The notes: generated by a model from the letters alone, not told the origin. Positions 9,084 through 18,234 are shown, counted from the stretch's first letter. The stretch is DNA of 64,000 nt from Skermanella aerolata KACC 11604 (GCF_000936425.1 NZ_AVFK01000012.1:124001-188000); one strand, 5' to 3'. A program made the numbers and translations.

Positions 9084-9339
9084 TTTCGCTCTGCTCGGGG
9101 GGATCTCGAAGGATAGACCGCACCTATGCTCAAGGACTTTCTCCGAGCTGCGCGGGAACTTCGCAGTGCAACATGGCACTTGCGTTTTACTTGCCGATCA
9201 CAATGCTCCAAGCCTTGCCCGAAATGCAAGGCTGGCATCTGGTATTTTGTATTTCAGCGACCTTGATCGCGCCTGCCGAAGGGTTTATGTTGCTATGCAG
9301 CAAACGACAGCATCACAACCCTATCTACGAGGCCCAAGC

Positions 9340-9535
9340 CATGCTGAAGAACACCGATTTCCTTCTTACGCTCACCGCCTTTGCCGGCCTCGTGACCCAT
9401 GTCCTGACGACTACCGGCACTGCCTGGCCGTTCACCCGGTCCGACGATGCAGGAGAAACCGACAGCATCTTCTGGACGTCCGACCGTCTTTCCCAGAGCG
9501 GCGAAGGCCACGAGCGCCCGTACGGCATCGAATAG
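9340..9535 (+). CDS. Possible small exported or membrane protein, 64 residues
   Basis: A short frame beginning MLKNTDFLLTLTAFAGLV with one hydrophobic segment (residues 6-25) and a polar C-terminus. It is convergent with the small gene at 9539-9694, the two stops being three bases apart. The ribosome-binding site is weak (GAGG about 10 bases upstream). The frame stays open back to 9173, but the upstream part is not convincingly protein-like. No family is recognised. Confidence 0.35.
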
Positions 9536-9538
9536 GCA

Positions 9539-9694
9539 TCAGAAACTCGTCCAGACCATCCGCGGCAGTTCCAGGCCCGGCAGGTCCGTGAACAGCATGA
9601 TCGCGGCTTGCCCCAAGCCGGCCAGCACTCCGAAACAAACGGCGGAGACAATGACGGCGGACGGGGCGTGACGATGGGTCCCATTGCTATTCAC
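9539..9694 (-). CDS. Small single-span membrane protein, 51 residues
   Basis: Found by reading the minus strand. A GTG start at 9694 is preceded by an excellent GGGAGGAA ribosome-binding site 4 bases away. The product has one clear membrane segment (SAVIVSAVCFGVLAGLGQAA, residues 12-31) followed by IMLFTDLPGLELPRMVWTSF at the C-terminus. A 26-bp palindrome at 9739-9764 lies 45 bases upstream, matching the one before the OFA transporter, which suggests co-regulation. No known family is recognised. It may be an accessory micro-protein of the transporter; that is inference. Confidence 0.55.
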   Translation of the reverse strand: MNSNGTHRHAPSAVIVSAVCFGVLAGLGQAAIMLFTDLPGLELPRMVWTSF

Positions 9695-9738
9695 ACATTC
9701 CTCCCACGGTTCTTATTATGTCAAATCATCTTCTGCCT

Positions 9739-9764
9739 GTGGCGTATTGAATGCAATATGCCAC
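9739..9764. promoter_or_regulatory. 26-bp near-perfect palindromic operator
   Basis: GTGGCGTATTG-AATG-CAATATGCCAC reads almost identically on both strands, with two mismatched pairs. The central TATTGAATGC is shared with the palindrome at 8940-8965. It sits 45 bases upstream of the 51-residue gene on the minus strand and about 210 bases after the Nudix gene start side, so the small gene is the more likely target. Confidence 0.6.
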
Positions 9765-9835
9765 GTACCAGGAGCAGCAGAGTTTCCCGTTGGGTGGAAG
9801 TGCATTCTGGTGTGTGATACGGCTGCGTAAGATAA

Positions 9836-10618
9836 TTACGCCAGATCGTTCAACGAGGCCGGTGAAACGCAGGGTTCATAGCCGGTCCCCTGGGGTATGT
9901 GCAGCTCGGCGCCTCCGCCGGTTTCCACATATTCCGGCGTGATCCTGACGATCCGCTGGGCCGATGCACCCGCCAGCGCCGCGGCGACCGACGCACTACG
10001 CGAAAGCCGGGCGAGATTCATCCGCGTCACGAAGATCAGGCGCGCCCGCTCCTGATCCGCCGCCAGCAGGATATCCTGGGGACGGTCCCACAGGCATCTT
10101 ACCACCTCCGACCCGTCGGGTTCGGCGGCCTGACCCGATGGGGCAGGGGCCAGGAAGAACAGCGTGTCGAAGCGCCTGGGCCGAATTTCCGGGGTTATCC
10201 AGTGTCCATAGGGAACCAGGAGGTCGCAAGCCGGCACCAGCCCCTCGGCGGCCAGCATCGCGTTGAAACCGATTTCTCCGGCAAGCAGCCGCCTCTGATA
10301 TCGCCCGGTCAACCGCTCGACAGCCTCCGCATCGATCGGCCCGGTACCTCCGCTGGGACGGGCAAGCAGGATGCCGCATTCCTCGAAGCATTCCCGGATC
10401 GCCGCCAGACGCAACGGCATATCGTTGTCGTCGCCATCGGCGTGATCGTCGTCGCACAGGTCGTCGTCGCACAGGGCTCCGCCTGGAAACACCAGCGCTC
10501 CCGGCGCGAAGCGCAGCCCGGCATGCCGTTCGATCATCAGGATTTCCAACCCGCGCGCACCGTCGCGCAGCAGGATCAGCGTCGCGGCGATTCGCGGGGC
10601 GGCCGGTGTAGCGGACAT
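9836..10618 (-). CDS. Nudix hydrolase
   Basis: A 260-residue NUDIX-domain protein. The Nudix box is recognisable, with GALVFPGG near residue 40 and RECFEECGILLA near residues 75-86 containing the REcfEE metal-binding core. An acidic insert (CDDDLCDDDHADGDDND) sits between the glycines and the REcfEE helix. The long C-terminal half is typical of the RNPP/NUDT19-like group that hydrolyses CoA or nucleoside-diphosphate derivatives. It is transcribed just after HypF, 25 bases away, so may share its transcript. The substrate cannot be read from the sequence. Confidence 0.82.
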   Translation of the reverse strand: MSATPAAPRIAATLILLRDGARGLEILMIERHAGLRFAPGALVFPGGALCDDDLCDDDHADGDDNDMPLRLAAIRECFEECGILLARPSGGTGPIDAEAVERLTGRYQRRLLAGEIGFNAMLAAEGLVPACDLLVPYGHWITPEIRPRRFDTLFFLAPAPSGQAAEPDGSEVVRCLWDRPQDILLAADQERARLIFVTRMNLARLSRSASVAAALAGASAQRIVRITPEYVETGGGAELHIPQGTGYEPCVSPASLNDLA

Positions 10619-10642
10619 GGCGTCTCGATCCTCAGGCTTCGT

Positions 10643-12967
10643 TCATTCGGCCCGAAAGACAATACCGTTCCGTCCAGACTTTTGAAGCGTTTCCCGGACG
10701 CTCGATGCCGCCACCCAGGCTTGACCAAGGCTAAGGCCGCCGTCGTTCGCCGGAGCCTGCCGGGGCAGCAGCGCCTCGATGCCGGCGGCGGCGAAGCCTG
10801 AGGCGAGGCCTTCGGCCAGGACGCCGTTCATCAGGCAACCCCCGGACAATGCCACCCGTTGCAGCCCGCGTTCCCGCAGGACCGGCAGCGTCCAGTCGAT
10901 CAGGGCGGCGGTCAGCGTGCCGTGGAACAGGTCGGCGCCCTCGGCTGCGTCCGATGCCGTCGGCAGGGCGTCGAGCAGCGGTAGCAGGTCGAGCACGCCG
11001 CCGTCGATGCGCCACGCTCCCACAACGGCGCGCGGATGTCGGACCAAGGACTCCAGCACCATCGGGGCCTCCCCCTCGAATCCGGCGGTCGGGCGTATGC
11101 CGAGCAGCCCGCAGGCGGCATCGAACCAGCGTCCGCACGATGTCGTCAGGGGGCAGTTGATGCCGCGCTCGATCATCCGGCGGACGCCGTCGGCCGGGCC
11201 GAAGCGGTTGAAGCGCACCGCGATCTCGTCCGCCCTGTTCAGACGGACCAGCGCCGCCGCCGCCATCCGCCAGGGCTGCCGGGCCGCCGCGTCGCCTCCC
11301 GGCTGGGCAAGCGGCGCCAGATGACCGATGCGCTGCGCCACCGGACCATCCACCAGCAGCATTTCCCCGCCCCAGGAACCTCCATCGCTTCCCAGCCCGA
11401 AGCCGTCGAGCGCCAGCCCCAGCGCCGGTCCTTCCACCCCATGTTCCGCCAGCACGGCCGCGACATGGGCATGATGGTGCTGGACCGGGACCGTCGGCAG
11501 GCCGAGCCGTTCGGCGAAGCGGGTGGAGTGGAAATCGGGGTGCAGGTCGTGGGCGACCGCCACCGGCTCCACCCCCAGCACATGGAGCAGGTGGCCGACG
11601 GTCTCCTCCAGGAAGTCAACGGTCGCCGCGTTGTCCAGGTCGCCGATATGCTGCGACAGGAACGCCTCGCTCCCGCGCGTCACGCAGACCGTCGATTTCA
11701 GGTGCCCGCCGACCGCCAGGACCGGCGGAACGGCGCGCGGCAGCCGGACCGGCACCGGCACGAAACCCCGGCCGCGCCGCAGGAAGGCCGGAGCACCCGC
11801 GACCATCCGGACGACCGAGTCATCGGCCCGGACCACGATATCGCGATCATGATCGACCACCACATCCGCGATGCCGGCCAGCCGCCGGTGCGCCTCGTCG
11901 TTGTCGATCGCAAGCGGTTCGCCGCCGGGATTGGCCGAGGTCATGACCAGCGTCAGGTCCAGCGCCTCGTCCAGCCACCCGGTACCGGACGGTCGTCCGG
12001 CGGCCTCGTGGAACAGCAGGTAGTGCAGGGGAGTGTAGGGCAGCATGACGCCCAGCCACGCCAGGTCGGGCGCTATGGCGGGAGCTAGCGGCGGAGTATC
12101 GGCCCGGCGGCGCAGCAGAACGACGGGCCGGGCCGCACTCTCCAGCAGGCGGCGCTCATCGGCGTCCAGGTGGACGAACCGCGCAGCCGACCGCGCGTTG
12201 GCGACCATCAAGGCGAAGGGCTTGCCATTCCGCTGCTTGACCCGCCGCAGCCGCTCGACCGCATCGCCATTGCCGGCGTCGACCGCCAGATGGAAGCCGC
12301 CCAGGCCCTTGATCGCGACGATCCGCCCGGCGGAAATATGGACCAGGATCTCTTCGGGCGGATGGGACAGGCGCGGGCCGCAATCCGGGCAGGCCGTGGG
12401 CTGGGCATGGAACCGGCGGTCGGCGGGATCGCCGTATTCGGCGGCGCAAGTCGGGCACAACGGAAACCCGGCCATCGAGGTCTGTTGCCGGTCGTAGGGC
12501 AGCCGGCGCGTGATCGTGTAACGCGGGCCGCAATGGGTGCAGTTGAGGAAGGCATAGCGGTAGCGGCGGTCGGCGGGGTCGAACAGTTCCGCCAGGCAAT
12601 CCGGACAGACCGTGGCATCGGGACCGATGCCCGTGGCCATGCCGCCACCGGTCCGGCTGTGCCGGATCTCGAACCCGTTCTCGCCGGGCAGCAAGGGCAC
12701 GTGCTCCGACACTATCGCGTCGATCCGGGCAAGCGGCGGCACTTCGGCGGTCAGCGCCGCCAGGAAGTCCCCGGCCAAGGTCCCCTGCACCTCCAGCAGG
12801 ACGCCTTCCGCGTCGTTCAGCACCCAGCCGGTCAGGCCGAATCGGCATGCGAGCGTGAAGACACGCGGCCGGAAACCGACGCCCTGGACCTGTCCACGGA
12901 CGCGGACACGGATACGCCGGTCCTTGTCATGCCAGTCCTCGTCATGTCTGTCTTCGCTTTGCGCCAT
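10643..12967 (-). CDS. hypF: Carbamoyltransferase HypF (NiFe hydrogenase maturation)
   Basis: A 774-residue protein with the full HypF domain order. An acylphosphatase domain (GQVQGVGFRPRV, near residues 25-36) is followed by two zinc fingers (CPDC...CTHC and CPTC...CPDC, residues 115-200). Then come a YrdC-like carbamoyl-adenylation domain (residues 205-390) and a Kae1-like domain with the HHHAHVAAVLAEHG metal site. HypF converts carbamoyl phosphate to the thiocarbamate on HypE that becomes the CN ligands of NiFe hydrogenase. No other hyp gene or hydrogenase subunit is in this window, which is unusual because hypF normally clusters with hypABCDE. The charged His/Asp-rich first 17 residues may mean translation starts later. 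Confidence 0.93.
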   Translation of the reverse strand: MAQSEDRHDEDWHDKDRRIRVRVRGQVQGVGFRPRVFTLACRFGLTGWVLNDAEGVLLEVQGTLAGDFLAALTAEVPPLARIDAIVSEHVPLLPGENGFEIRHSRTGGGMATGIGPDATVCPDCLAELFDPADRRYRYAFLNCTHCGPRYTITRRLPYDRQQTSMAGFPLCPTCAAEYGDPADRRFHAQPTACPDCGPRLSHPPEEILVHISAGRIVAIKGLGGFHLAVDAGNGDAVERLRRVKQRNGKPFALMVANARSAARFVHLDADERRLLESAARPVVLLRRRADTPPLAPAIAPDLAWLGVMLPYTPLHYLLFHEAAGRPSGTGWLDEALDLTLVMTSANPGGEPLAIDNDEAHRRLAGIADVVVDHDRDIVVRADDSVVRMVAGAPAFLRRGRGFVPVPVRLPRAVPPVLAVGGHLKSTVCVTRGSEAFLSQHIGDLDNAATVDFLEETVGHLLHVLGVEPVAVAHDLHPDFHSTRFAERLGLPTVPVQHHHAHVAAVLAEHGVEGPALGLALDGFGLGSDGGSWGGEMLLVDGPVAQRIGHLAPLAQPGGDAAARQPWRMAAAALVRLNRADEIAVRFNRFGPADGVRRMIERGINCPLTTSCGRWFDAACGLLGIRPTAGFEGEAPMVLESLVRHPRAVVGAWRIDGGVLDLLPLLDALPTASDAAEGADLFHGTLTAALIDWTLPVLRERGLQRVALSGGCLMNGVLAEGLASGFAAAGIEALLPRQAPANDGGLSLGQAWVAASSVRETLQKSGRNGIVFRAE

Positions 12968-12987
12968 TCACCCGGCTTCGGCTTCGG

Positions 12988-13530
12988 TCACCACGTCAGG
13001 GCTTGAATCTTCCTGATCGTCGCCACGTCGTCCAGCTTCCTGTCGGATTGGGCCTGACTGAAGACCTGGAGCAACTGGTTCAGCTTGCTGGCGACGGGGC
13101 CGATGGTCGGGCGCGGGAAGGTCATGCCGGGAACGGCATCCGACAGCCTCTGCCTGATCTCGCGCAGCTCCGCGATGGTCCGTTCGCTCAAGCCGCCGAC
13201 GGCGTCACGCGTCAGGTTGGCGGCTTCCACCAGAAGCTCCATCACCTCGCGGTCATTCATGGGCCGATGGGACAGTACAGGCGCATCGCCGTCCGCCGAC
13301 TTCGAAGCCCCGGCCGCCGCCGGCGAAATCAGTTGAAGAAGCGGTCCGACATGGTCCTTGAGAATATCGGCGGAGACGATGGACAGGCCGGACCGGCCGT
13401 TGATCGCCCCAAGCTTTGCCGCGTAGTCATTGATCAGTATCCGCGCCTTGCTCATCGAGCATGCGGCGATCGGCGCCGCCATGTCAGCTTCGAGATAAAC
13501 GGGAATATGCCGGATCGACGAAAACCCCAC
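12988..13530 (-). CDS. Hypothetical protein, 180 residues
   Basis: No family is recognised. The product is soluble with no signal or membrane span. It shows a helical C-terminal half (residues 95-170) rich in leucine and charged residues, a pattern of leucine repeats, and an Ala/Ser-rich linker near residue 75. An internal ATG at residue 17 (MAAPIAACSMSKARILI) could be the true start. It lies 21 bases before hypF on the same strand and about 80 bases after another short hypothetical gene of similar character. Both could be translated from one transcript. Confidence 0.6.
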   Translation of the reverse strand: MGFSSIRHIPVYLEADMAAPIAACSMSKARILINDYAAKLGAINGRSGLSIVSADILKDHVGPLLQLISPAAAGASKSADGDAPVLSHRPMNDREVMELLVEAANLTRDAVGGLSERTIAELREIRQRLSDAVPGMTFPRPTIGPVASKLNQLLQVFSQAQSDRKLDDVATIRKIQALTW

Positions 13531-13611
13531 GACGACGCCCTCAGTTGTTGCGTCGGCATATTGGGACGAATTCTTTTAAAAGTGATTACCGTCCGATCGG
13601 ACTCCGCACTT

Positions 13612-13926
13612 CTACTTCAGTCCGGCGATCCGCTTCGCCAGATCGCCCAGGCCGACGGCGTCCTCCATCCGGCCCCGGCGGACAAGCTGCTGCCGGTACT
13701 GCTGGAGCATGGCCAGGACGGCGACCGTGTCGGTGACGCCGGGCAGCGGATGCCCCTGGGTGTCGGTCACCGTGATGCCCAATGCCGCGATGGCCTCGGC
13801 CACGAGGTTGACGGCATCCAGCACCTCGCCGTCGTTGCCGTCCGATGCTCCCAGCAGGGGCTCCATCAGATCGGATAGCGGAACTCCCTGACCTCTTTCA
13901 CGCACGCTCGATACGATCCCTGACAA
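13612..13926 (-). CDS. Hypothetical protein, 104 residues
   Basis: A small soluble protein of unknown function. It has a central segment DAVNLVAEAIAALGITVTD followed by a helical end (AVLAMLQQYRQQLVRRGR). No signal peptide, metal motif or membrane segment is visible. It is the first gene of the minus-strand run 13926-9836 and is separated from phaC by a strong hairpin. Codon use matches the neighbours, so it is probably a genuine gene, but its role is unknown. Confidence 0.55.
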   Translation of the reverse strand: MSGIVSSVRERGQGVPLSDLMEPLLGASDGNDGEVLDAVNLVAEAIAALGITVTDTQGHPLPGVTDTVAVLAMLQQYRQQLVRRGRMEDAVGLGDLAKRIAGLK

Positions 13927-13967
13927 TTGCTTCCGACATTCGCTTGCTACGCTGCCTTGAAAACGAA

Positions 13968-14003
13968 GCCGCTCCGGCGCCGTGTCACGGGCGCCGGAGC
14001 GGC
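13968..14003. terminator. Strong hairpin after phaC
   Basis: A near-perfect stem of about 14 base pairs (GCCGCTCCGGCGCC / GGGCGCCGGAGCGGC) with a GTGTCAC loop lies 75 bases after the phaC stop. On the minus strand it is followed by TTCGTTTTC. It probably ends the pta-fabI-phaC transcript. Confidence 0.65.
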
Positions 14004-14077
14004 GACATCATTCATTTAGCCCGGATGGCGGCGATGCCAAGGAGTTCCCCCGGCAAGGCCGCCATGCGGGAAGGCGG

Positions 14078-15886
14078 CTATTCGATCCGAGCCGCCACGT
14101 AGCTGCCCGGCGCGTCTTCCAGCACGGGCAGTTCGCCGGCACCCGGCTGGCGGGCCGGCACCTTGCCCTCGCCGTAGCCGCCGACCCAAGCGTTCCATTC
14201 CGGCCACCACGAGCCTTCGGTGCGGGCCGCACCCTCCAGCCAAGCGTCGGGAGCCGCCGGCAGGTCGGCGCCGGTCCAGTAGCAGTACTTGTTGGCGGCC
14301 GGCGGGTTGACGACGCCGGCGATATGGCCCGACGCCGACAGCACGAACTTGACCGGCCCGCCGAACACCTGCGTCGCCGCATAGGTCGATTTCCACGGGG
14401 CGATGTGGTCCTCGCGGGCGGACAGGAAGAAGCACGGCGTCTCGATCCGGCGCAGGTCGATCGGCTCGCCCGCCAGCGTCACGGCGTCCGGCTTCGCCAG
14501 CAGGTTCTTCTGGTACATGTTGCGCAGGTAGAAGCTGTGCATGGCCGCCGGCATGCGGGTGTTGTCGCTGTTCCAGTACAGCAGGTCGAACGGCAGCGGC
14601 TCCTTGCCCAGCAGGTAGCTGCTGACCACGAACGACCAGATCAGGTCGTTGGCGCGCAGCATGTTGAACGACGACGCCATGGCGGAGCCGTCGAGATAGC
14701 CCTTCTCCGCCATGCCGGCTTCGATGCTGGAGATCTGCTCCTCGTCGATGAAGACCGACATCTCGCCGACATCGGTGAAGTCCGTCATGGTCGTGAAGAA
14801 GGTCGCCGACGCGATGCGGTCTCGGCCCTTGCCGCCGTCCTTGCGGCTCAGGTAGGCCAGCGTGGATGCCAGCAGCGTGCCGCCCAGGCAATAGCCGACC
14901 GCGTTGATCGACCTCTCCCCGGTCGCCTTCTCGATCTGGTCCAGGGCATCCAGCGGACCTTCGAGCATGTAGTCCTCGAAGCTCTTGGCGGCGAAGCGCC
15001 CATCCGGATTGACCCAGGAGATCACGAAGACGGTATGGCCCTGATCGACCGCCCACTTGATGAAGCTGTTCTTCTCGCGCAGGTCCAGGATGTAGAACTT
15101 GTTGATCCAGGGCGGCACGATCAGCAGCGGACGCTTGTTCACATCGGCCGTGGACGGCGTGTACTGGACCAGCTGCATCAGGTCGTTCTGATAGACGACC
15201 TTGCCGGGGGTCGTCGCGATGTTCCGTCCGACCTGGAAGGCGTCGAAGTCGGTCATCTTCGGCGACATCCGGCCATGGCCGCGGTCCATGTCCTCCAGCA
15301 TGTGCTGGAAGCCGCGCACCAGGTTCAGGCCGCCGCTCTCCACCGTGGCGCGCAGCACCTCGGGGTTGGTCAGCGGGCTGTTGGTCGGAGCCAGGGTATC
15401 GATCAGCTGGCGCGTATAGAACTGGACCTTGCGCGCCATGTGCGGGTCGAGCGCCTTAGCGTCGCCGATGCTGTCGGTCAGGAAACGCGACCACAGCAGA
15501 TACAGCTGCTTGACGTTGTCCAATGCCGAGACATCCGTCCAGTCGGCGTTGGAGAAGCGTCGGTCGCCCTTTTCCGGCACGATGACCGGCAGGGGCGCCT
15601 CTCCCAGCATGCGGCGCGCCGTGTTGCGCCACAGCCTGCCGCAATCGAACAGCAGGTCGGTCTGAGCAGCCATCATGCGGAACGGATCGGCCATCACCGA
15701 GCGCGCGGCGGCCAGCGCCACATCGCCGATGTGCAGCGGATCGGATGAGACCTTTCCGCCGGAGCCGGCCTTGCCGGCCGCTTCGGCCAGGATATGGTTA
15801 CCGTGCTCGACGATCTGGCTCAGGGCTTCCGACATCGCGGCGGCATCGGGAAGGTGAGCTTCGGGGAAAGTGGTCTGGGAGGTCAT
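14078..15886 (-). CDS. phaC: Class I polyhydroxyalkanoate synthase
   Basis: A 602-residue poly(3-hydroxyalkanoate) polymerase. The lipase-like box is GYCLGG with nucleophile Cys333. The catalytic acid sits in SAREDHIAPWKS and the histidine in SGHIAGVVNPP in the C-terminal third. The N-terminal PhaC domain covers roughly residues 75-245. It polymerises 3-hydroxyacyl-CoA on the surface of carbon-storage granules. It is the last gene of an operon with fabI (9 bases upstream) and a MaoC-phosphotransacetylase fusion. That neighbourhood joins acyl-CoA/acyl-phosphate handling with polymer synthesis, and an FNR-like box upstream suggests induction at low oxygen. Confidence 0.95.
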   Translation of the reverse strand: MTSQTTFPEAHLPDAAAMSEALSQIVEHGNHILAEAAGKAGSGGKVSSDPLHIGDVALAAARSVMADPFRMMAAQTDLLFDCGRLWRNTARRMLGEAPLPVIVPEKGDRRFSNADWTDVSALDNVKQLYLLWSRFLTDSIGDAKALDPHMARKVQFYTRQLIDTLAPTNSPLTNPEVLRATVESGGLNLVRGFQHMLEDMDRGHGRMSPKMTDFDAFQVGRNIATTPGKVVYQNDLMQLVQYTPSTADVNKRPLLIVPPWINKFYILDLREKNSFIKWAVDQGHTVFVISWVNPDGRFAAKSFEDYMLEGPLDALDQIEKATGERSINAVGYCLGGTLLASTLAYLSRKDGGKGRDRIASATFFTTMTDFTDVGEMSVFIDEEQISSIEAGMAEKGYLDGSAMASSFNMLRANDLIWSFVVSSYLLGKEPLPFDLLYWNSDNTRMPAAMHSFYLRNMYQKNLLAKPDAVTLAGEPIDLRRIETPCFFLSAREDHIAPWKSTYAATQVFGGPVKFVLSASGHIAGVVNPPAANKYCYWTGADLPAAPDAWLEGAARTEGSWWPEWNAWVGGYGEGKVPARQPGAGELPVLEDAPGSYVAARIE

Positions 15887-15895
15887 GATCTCAGC

Positions 15896-16717
15896 TCAAC
15901 CGATGATGTTGTAGCCGCCGTCGATATAGACGAGCTGGCCGGTCACCGACTTGGCGGCATCGGTCGCCAGGAACGCGGAGTAGGAGCCGACTTCCTCGAT
16001 GGTAGTCAGGTGATGGGTCGGTGCCCGCTCCGTCGCCTTGACCATCAGGTCGTCGAAATGGTCGATGCCGGAAGCGGCGCGGGTCGCCAGCGGGCCGGGG
16101 CTCAGCGTGTTGACGCGGATGCCCTTGGGACCCAGGTCGGCCGCCAGATAGCGGGTGACGCTTTCCAGCGCCGCCTTGACCGGTCCCATGATGTTGTAGT
16201 GCTCGACGACCTTCTCGGCGCCGAAATACGACACCGTCTGCATGCTGCCGCCGCCGGCCTTCTCCATCAGCGGCTCGGCCAGCTTGGCCATCCGGATGAA
16301 GGAATGGCACGACACGTCCATCGCGTTCATGAAGCCGGTGCGCGAGCAGTCGATCACCCGCCCATGCAGGTCCTGCATCGGCGCGAAGGCGATGGAGTGC
16401 AGGATGAAGTCCAGCTTGCCCCAGGTGTGCTCGATCTCGGCATAGACGGCCTCCAGCTCGTTCTCGGTCGTGACGTCGCACGGCATGATGATCGATGCGC
16501 CCAGTTCCTCGGCCAGCGGGCGCACGAAGCGCTCGGACTTGGGGTTCAGGTAGGTCACCGCCAGTTCGGCGCCCAGGTCGCGATAGGCCTTGGCGCAGCC
16601 ATAGGCGATGCTGCTGGCGTTGGCGATGCCGACGACCAGGCCGCGCTTGCCGGCAAGGTCGGGAACGCGCGCGGTGCGAACGGCAGCGCCGGCGGCGGGG
16701 GAGGTGGTGTCAGGCAT
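15896..16717 (-). CDS. fabI: Enoyl-[acyl-carrier-protein] reductase (NADH), FabI type
   Basis: A 273-residue short-chain reductase of the FabI class. The modified Rossmann motif GIANASSIAYG (residues 30-40) is the FabI variant of the glycine-rich loop. The catalytic pair is Tyr174 and Lys181 (Y-x6-K), with a second conserved tyrosine at 164. It reduces the trans-2 double bond in the last step of fatty-acid elongation. It sits between pta-maoC and phaC, so it may be a dedicated paralogue serving this locus rather than the housekeeping copy; only a genome-wide count could tell. Confidence 0.92.
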   Translation of the reverse strand: MPDTTSPAAGAAVRTARVPDLAGKRGLVVGIANASSIAYGCAKAYRDLGAELAVTYLNPKSERFVRPLAEELGASIIMPCDVTTENELEAVYAEIEHTWGKLDFILHSIAFAPMQDLHGRVIDCSRTGFMNAMDVSCHSFIRMAKLAEPLMEKAGGGSMQTVSYFGAEKVVEHYNIMGPVKAALESVTRYLAADLGPKGIRVNTLSPGPLATRAASGIDHFDDLMVKATERAPTHHLTTIEEVGSYSAFLATDAAKSVTGQLVYIDGGYNIIG

Positions 16718-16803
16718 CGCTTGGCTCCTAGTCTTGAAGTGTCGGGGGTCTTGAAATGTCGGAGGCGCCGCGATCGGCGCCGGTATCGGAGCAACCGAAG
16801 GCC

Positions 16804-18234
16804 TCAGCCGCCCCGGCGGGCATGGGCGACCAGGACGGCGACGGCGCAGGACGCGACGCGGGTGCGTTCGTCATCCGACCGGCTGGTCAGCACGATCGGG
16901 CAGCGGGCGCCCATCACGACTCCGGCCCCGTCGGCCTGGGCGATCTTGGACAATTCCTTCGCGACCATGTTGCCGGCCTCGAAATTCGGCACCAGCAAGA
17001 TGTCAGCGCGGCCCGCGACCTCGCTCTTGATGCCCTTGATGCGTGCCGCTTCCGGATCGACCGCGTTGTCGAAGGCCAGCGGGCCGTCCACGACGGCGCC
17101 CCGGATCTGGCCGCGTGCCGCCATGACCGTCAGCGACGCGGCGTCGAGCGTGCTCGGGATCTTGGAGCTTACGGTCTCCACGGCGGACAGCACCGCGACG
17201 CGCGGCACGTCGATGCCCAGCACATGGGCAAGGTCGATCGCGTTCTGCGCGATGTCCACCTTTTCGTCCAGTGTCGGGTACATCAGCACGGCGGCGTCGG
17301 TGACCAGCAGCGAGCTGACCCGGCCGGGGACGTGCATGACGAAGACGTGGCTGACCTTGCGGCCGGTGCGCAGGCCGGAGTCGCGGCGAACGACTTCGCC
17401 CAGCAGGATGTCGGAATGCAGGTTGCCCTTCATCAGGGCCTCCGCCTGACCGTCGCGCACCAGGCCGACCGACACCGTCGCCGCGGTCACAGGATCGGCG
17501 GCCGGGACGATGACGGCGGCCGACAGGTCCAGCCCGTGGCGCTCGGCGACGGCGCGGATGACGGTCTCGGGGCCGACCAGCAGGGGCACGATCAGGCCGG
17601 CGTCTGCCGCCTCGACGGCGCCGCGCAGCGAAACCTCGTCGGTCGGGAACACGACGGCGGCGCGGATCGGTTCCAGCCCCTGGCACTTCGCCAGCAGGGC
17701 GTCGTGTCCCGCATGGTCAAGGACGCGCAGTTCATGCAGGTGGATGCGCGGGCGGATCACTTTATGGGACGGAGCGATCACGGTGGCGTCGCCGCTCAGC
17801 ACGACTTCGCCGGTCTGGTTGACGACTTCGCAGCCGAAGACGACGATCTTCTTGTCGTCGCGCTTTTCCTTGGCGGTGACGGTCGCGGTGATCCTGTCGC
17901 CGGGCCGCACCGGACGGCGAAACCTGAGGTCCTGGCTGAGATAGATGGCGCCGGGTCCGGGCAGGCAGGTGCCGAGCACGGCGCTGACGATCGACGCCGA
18001 CCAGATGCCGTGGCCGATCACACCCTTGAAGATCGTCTCCGCCGCATAGGCGGCGTCGAGATGGGCGGGGTTGGTGTCGCCGGAAACCCGCGCGAACAGC
18101 TCGATGTCCTTATGGTCGAGCACGCGTGACAGCGACGCCGTCTGGCCGATGGTGATCTCGTCGTAGGTTACGTTCTCGACGAGTCCCGAAGCGACTGGGG
18201 CTGAGACGGGCTTTTCCGGTTGGAAGGTATCCAT
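16804..18234 (-). CDS. MaoC hydratase - phosphate acetyl/butyryltransferase fusion
   Basis: A 476-residue bifunctional protein. Residues 15-145 form a MaoC-like (R)-hydratase hot-dog domain (SGDTNPAHLDAAYA, then GVIGHGIWSASIVS). Residues 165-470 form a phosphotransacylase domain (MKGNLHSD, VMHVPGR and the final VLTSRSDDERTRVASCAVA). The start is ATG 18234; reading further upstream gives non-homologous sequence. MaoC enzymes supply (R)-3-hydroxyacyl-CoA for PHA, and phosphotransacetylase interconverts acyl-CoA and acyl phosphate. Related loci usually carry acetate kinase next to this fusion; here ackA is absent and fabI follows directly. Confidence 0.87.
   Translation of the reverse strand: MDTFQPEKPVSAPVASGLVENVTYDEITIGQTASLSRVLDHKDIELFARVSGDTNPAHLDAAYAAETIFKGVIGHGIWSASIVSAVLGTCLPGPGAIYLSQDLRFRRPVRPGDRITATVTAKEKRDDKKIVVFGCEVVNQTGEVVLSGDATVIAPSHKVIRPRIHLHELRVLDHAGHDALLAKCQGLEPIRAAVVFPTDEVSLRGAVEAADAGLIVPLLVGPETVIRAVAERHGLDLSAAVIVPAADPVTAATVSVGLVRDGQAEALMKGNLHSDILLGEVVRRDSGLRTGRKVSHVFVMHVPGRVSSLLVTDAAVLMYPTLDEKVDIAQNAIDLAHVLGIDVPRVAVLSAVETVSSKIPSTLDAASLTVMAARGQIRGAVVDGPLAFDNAVDPEAARIKGIKSEVAGRADILLVPNFEAGNMVAKELSKIAQADGAGVVMGARCPIVLTSRSDDERTRVASCAVAVLVAHARRGG

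Noticed and set aside
9173-9339. Upstream extension of the 64-residue frame
   Set aside because: The extra segment has no ribosome-binding site or membrane protein character, so the shorter start was kept at low confidence.
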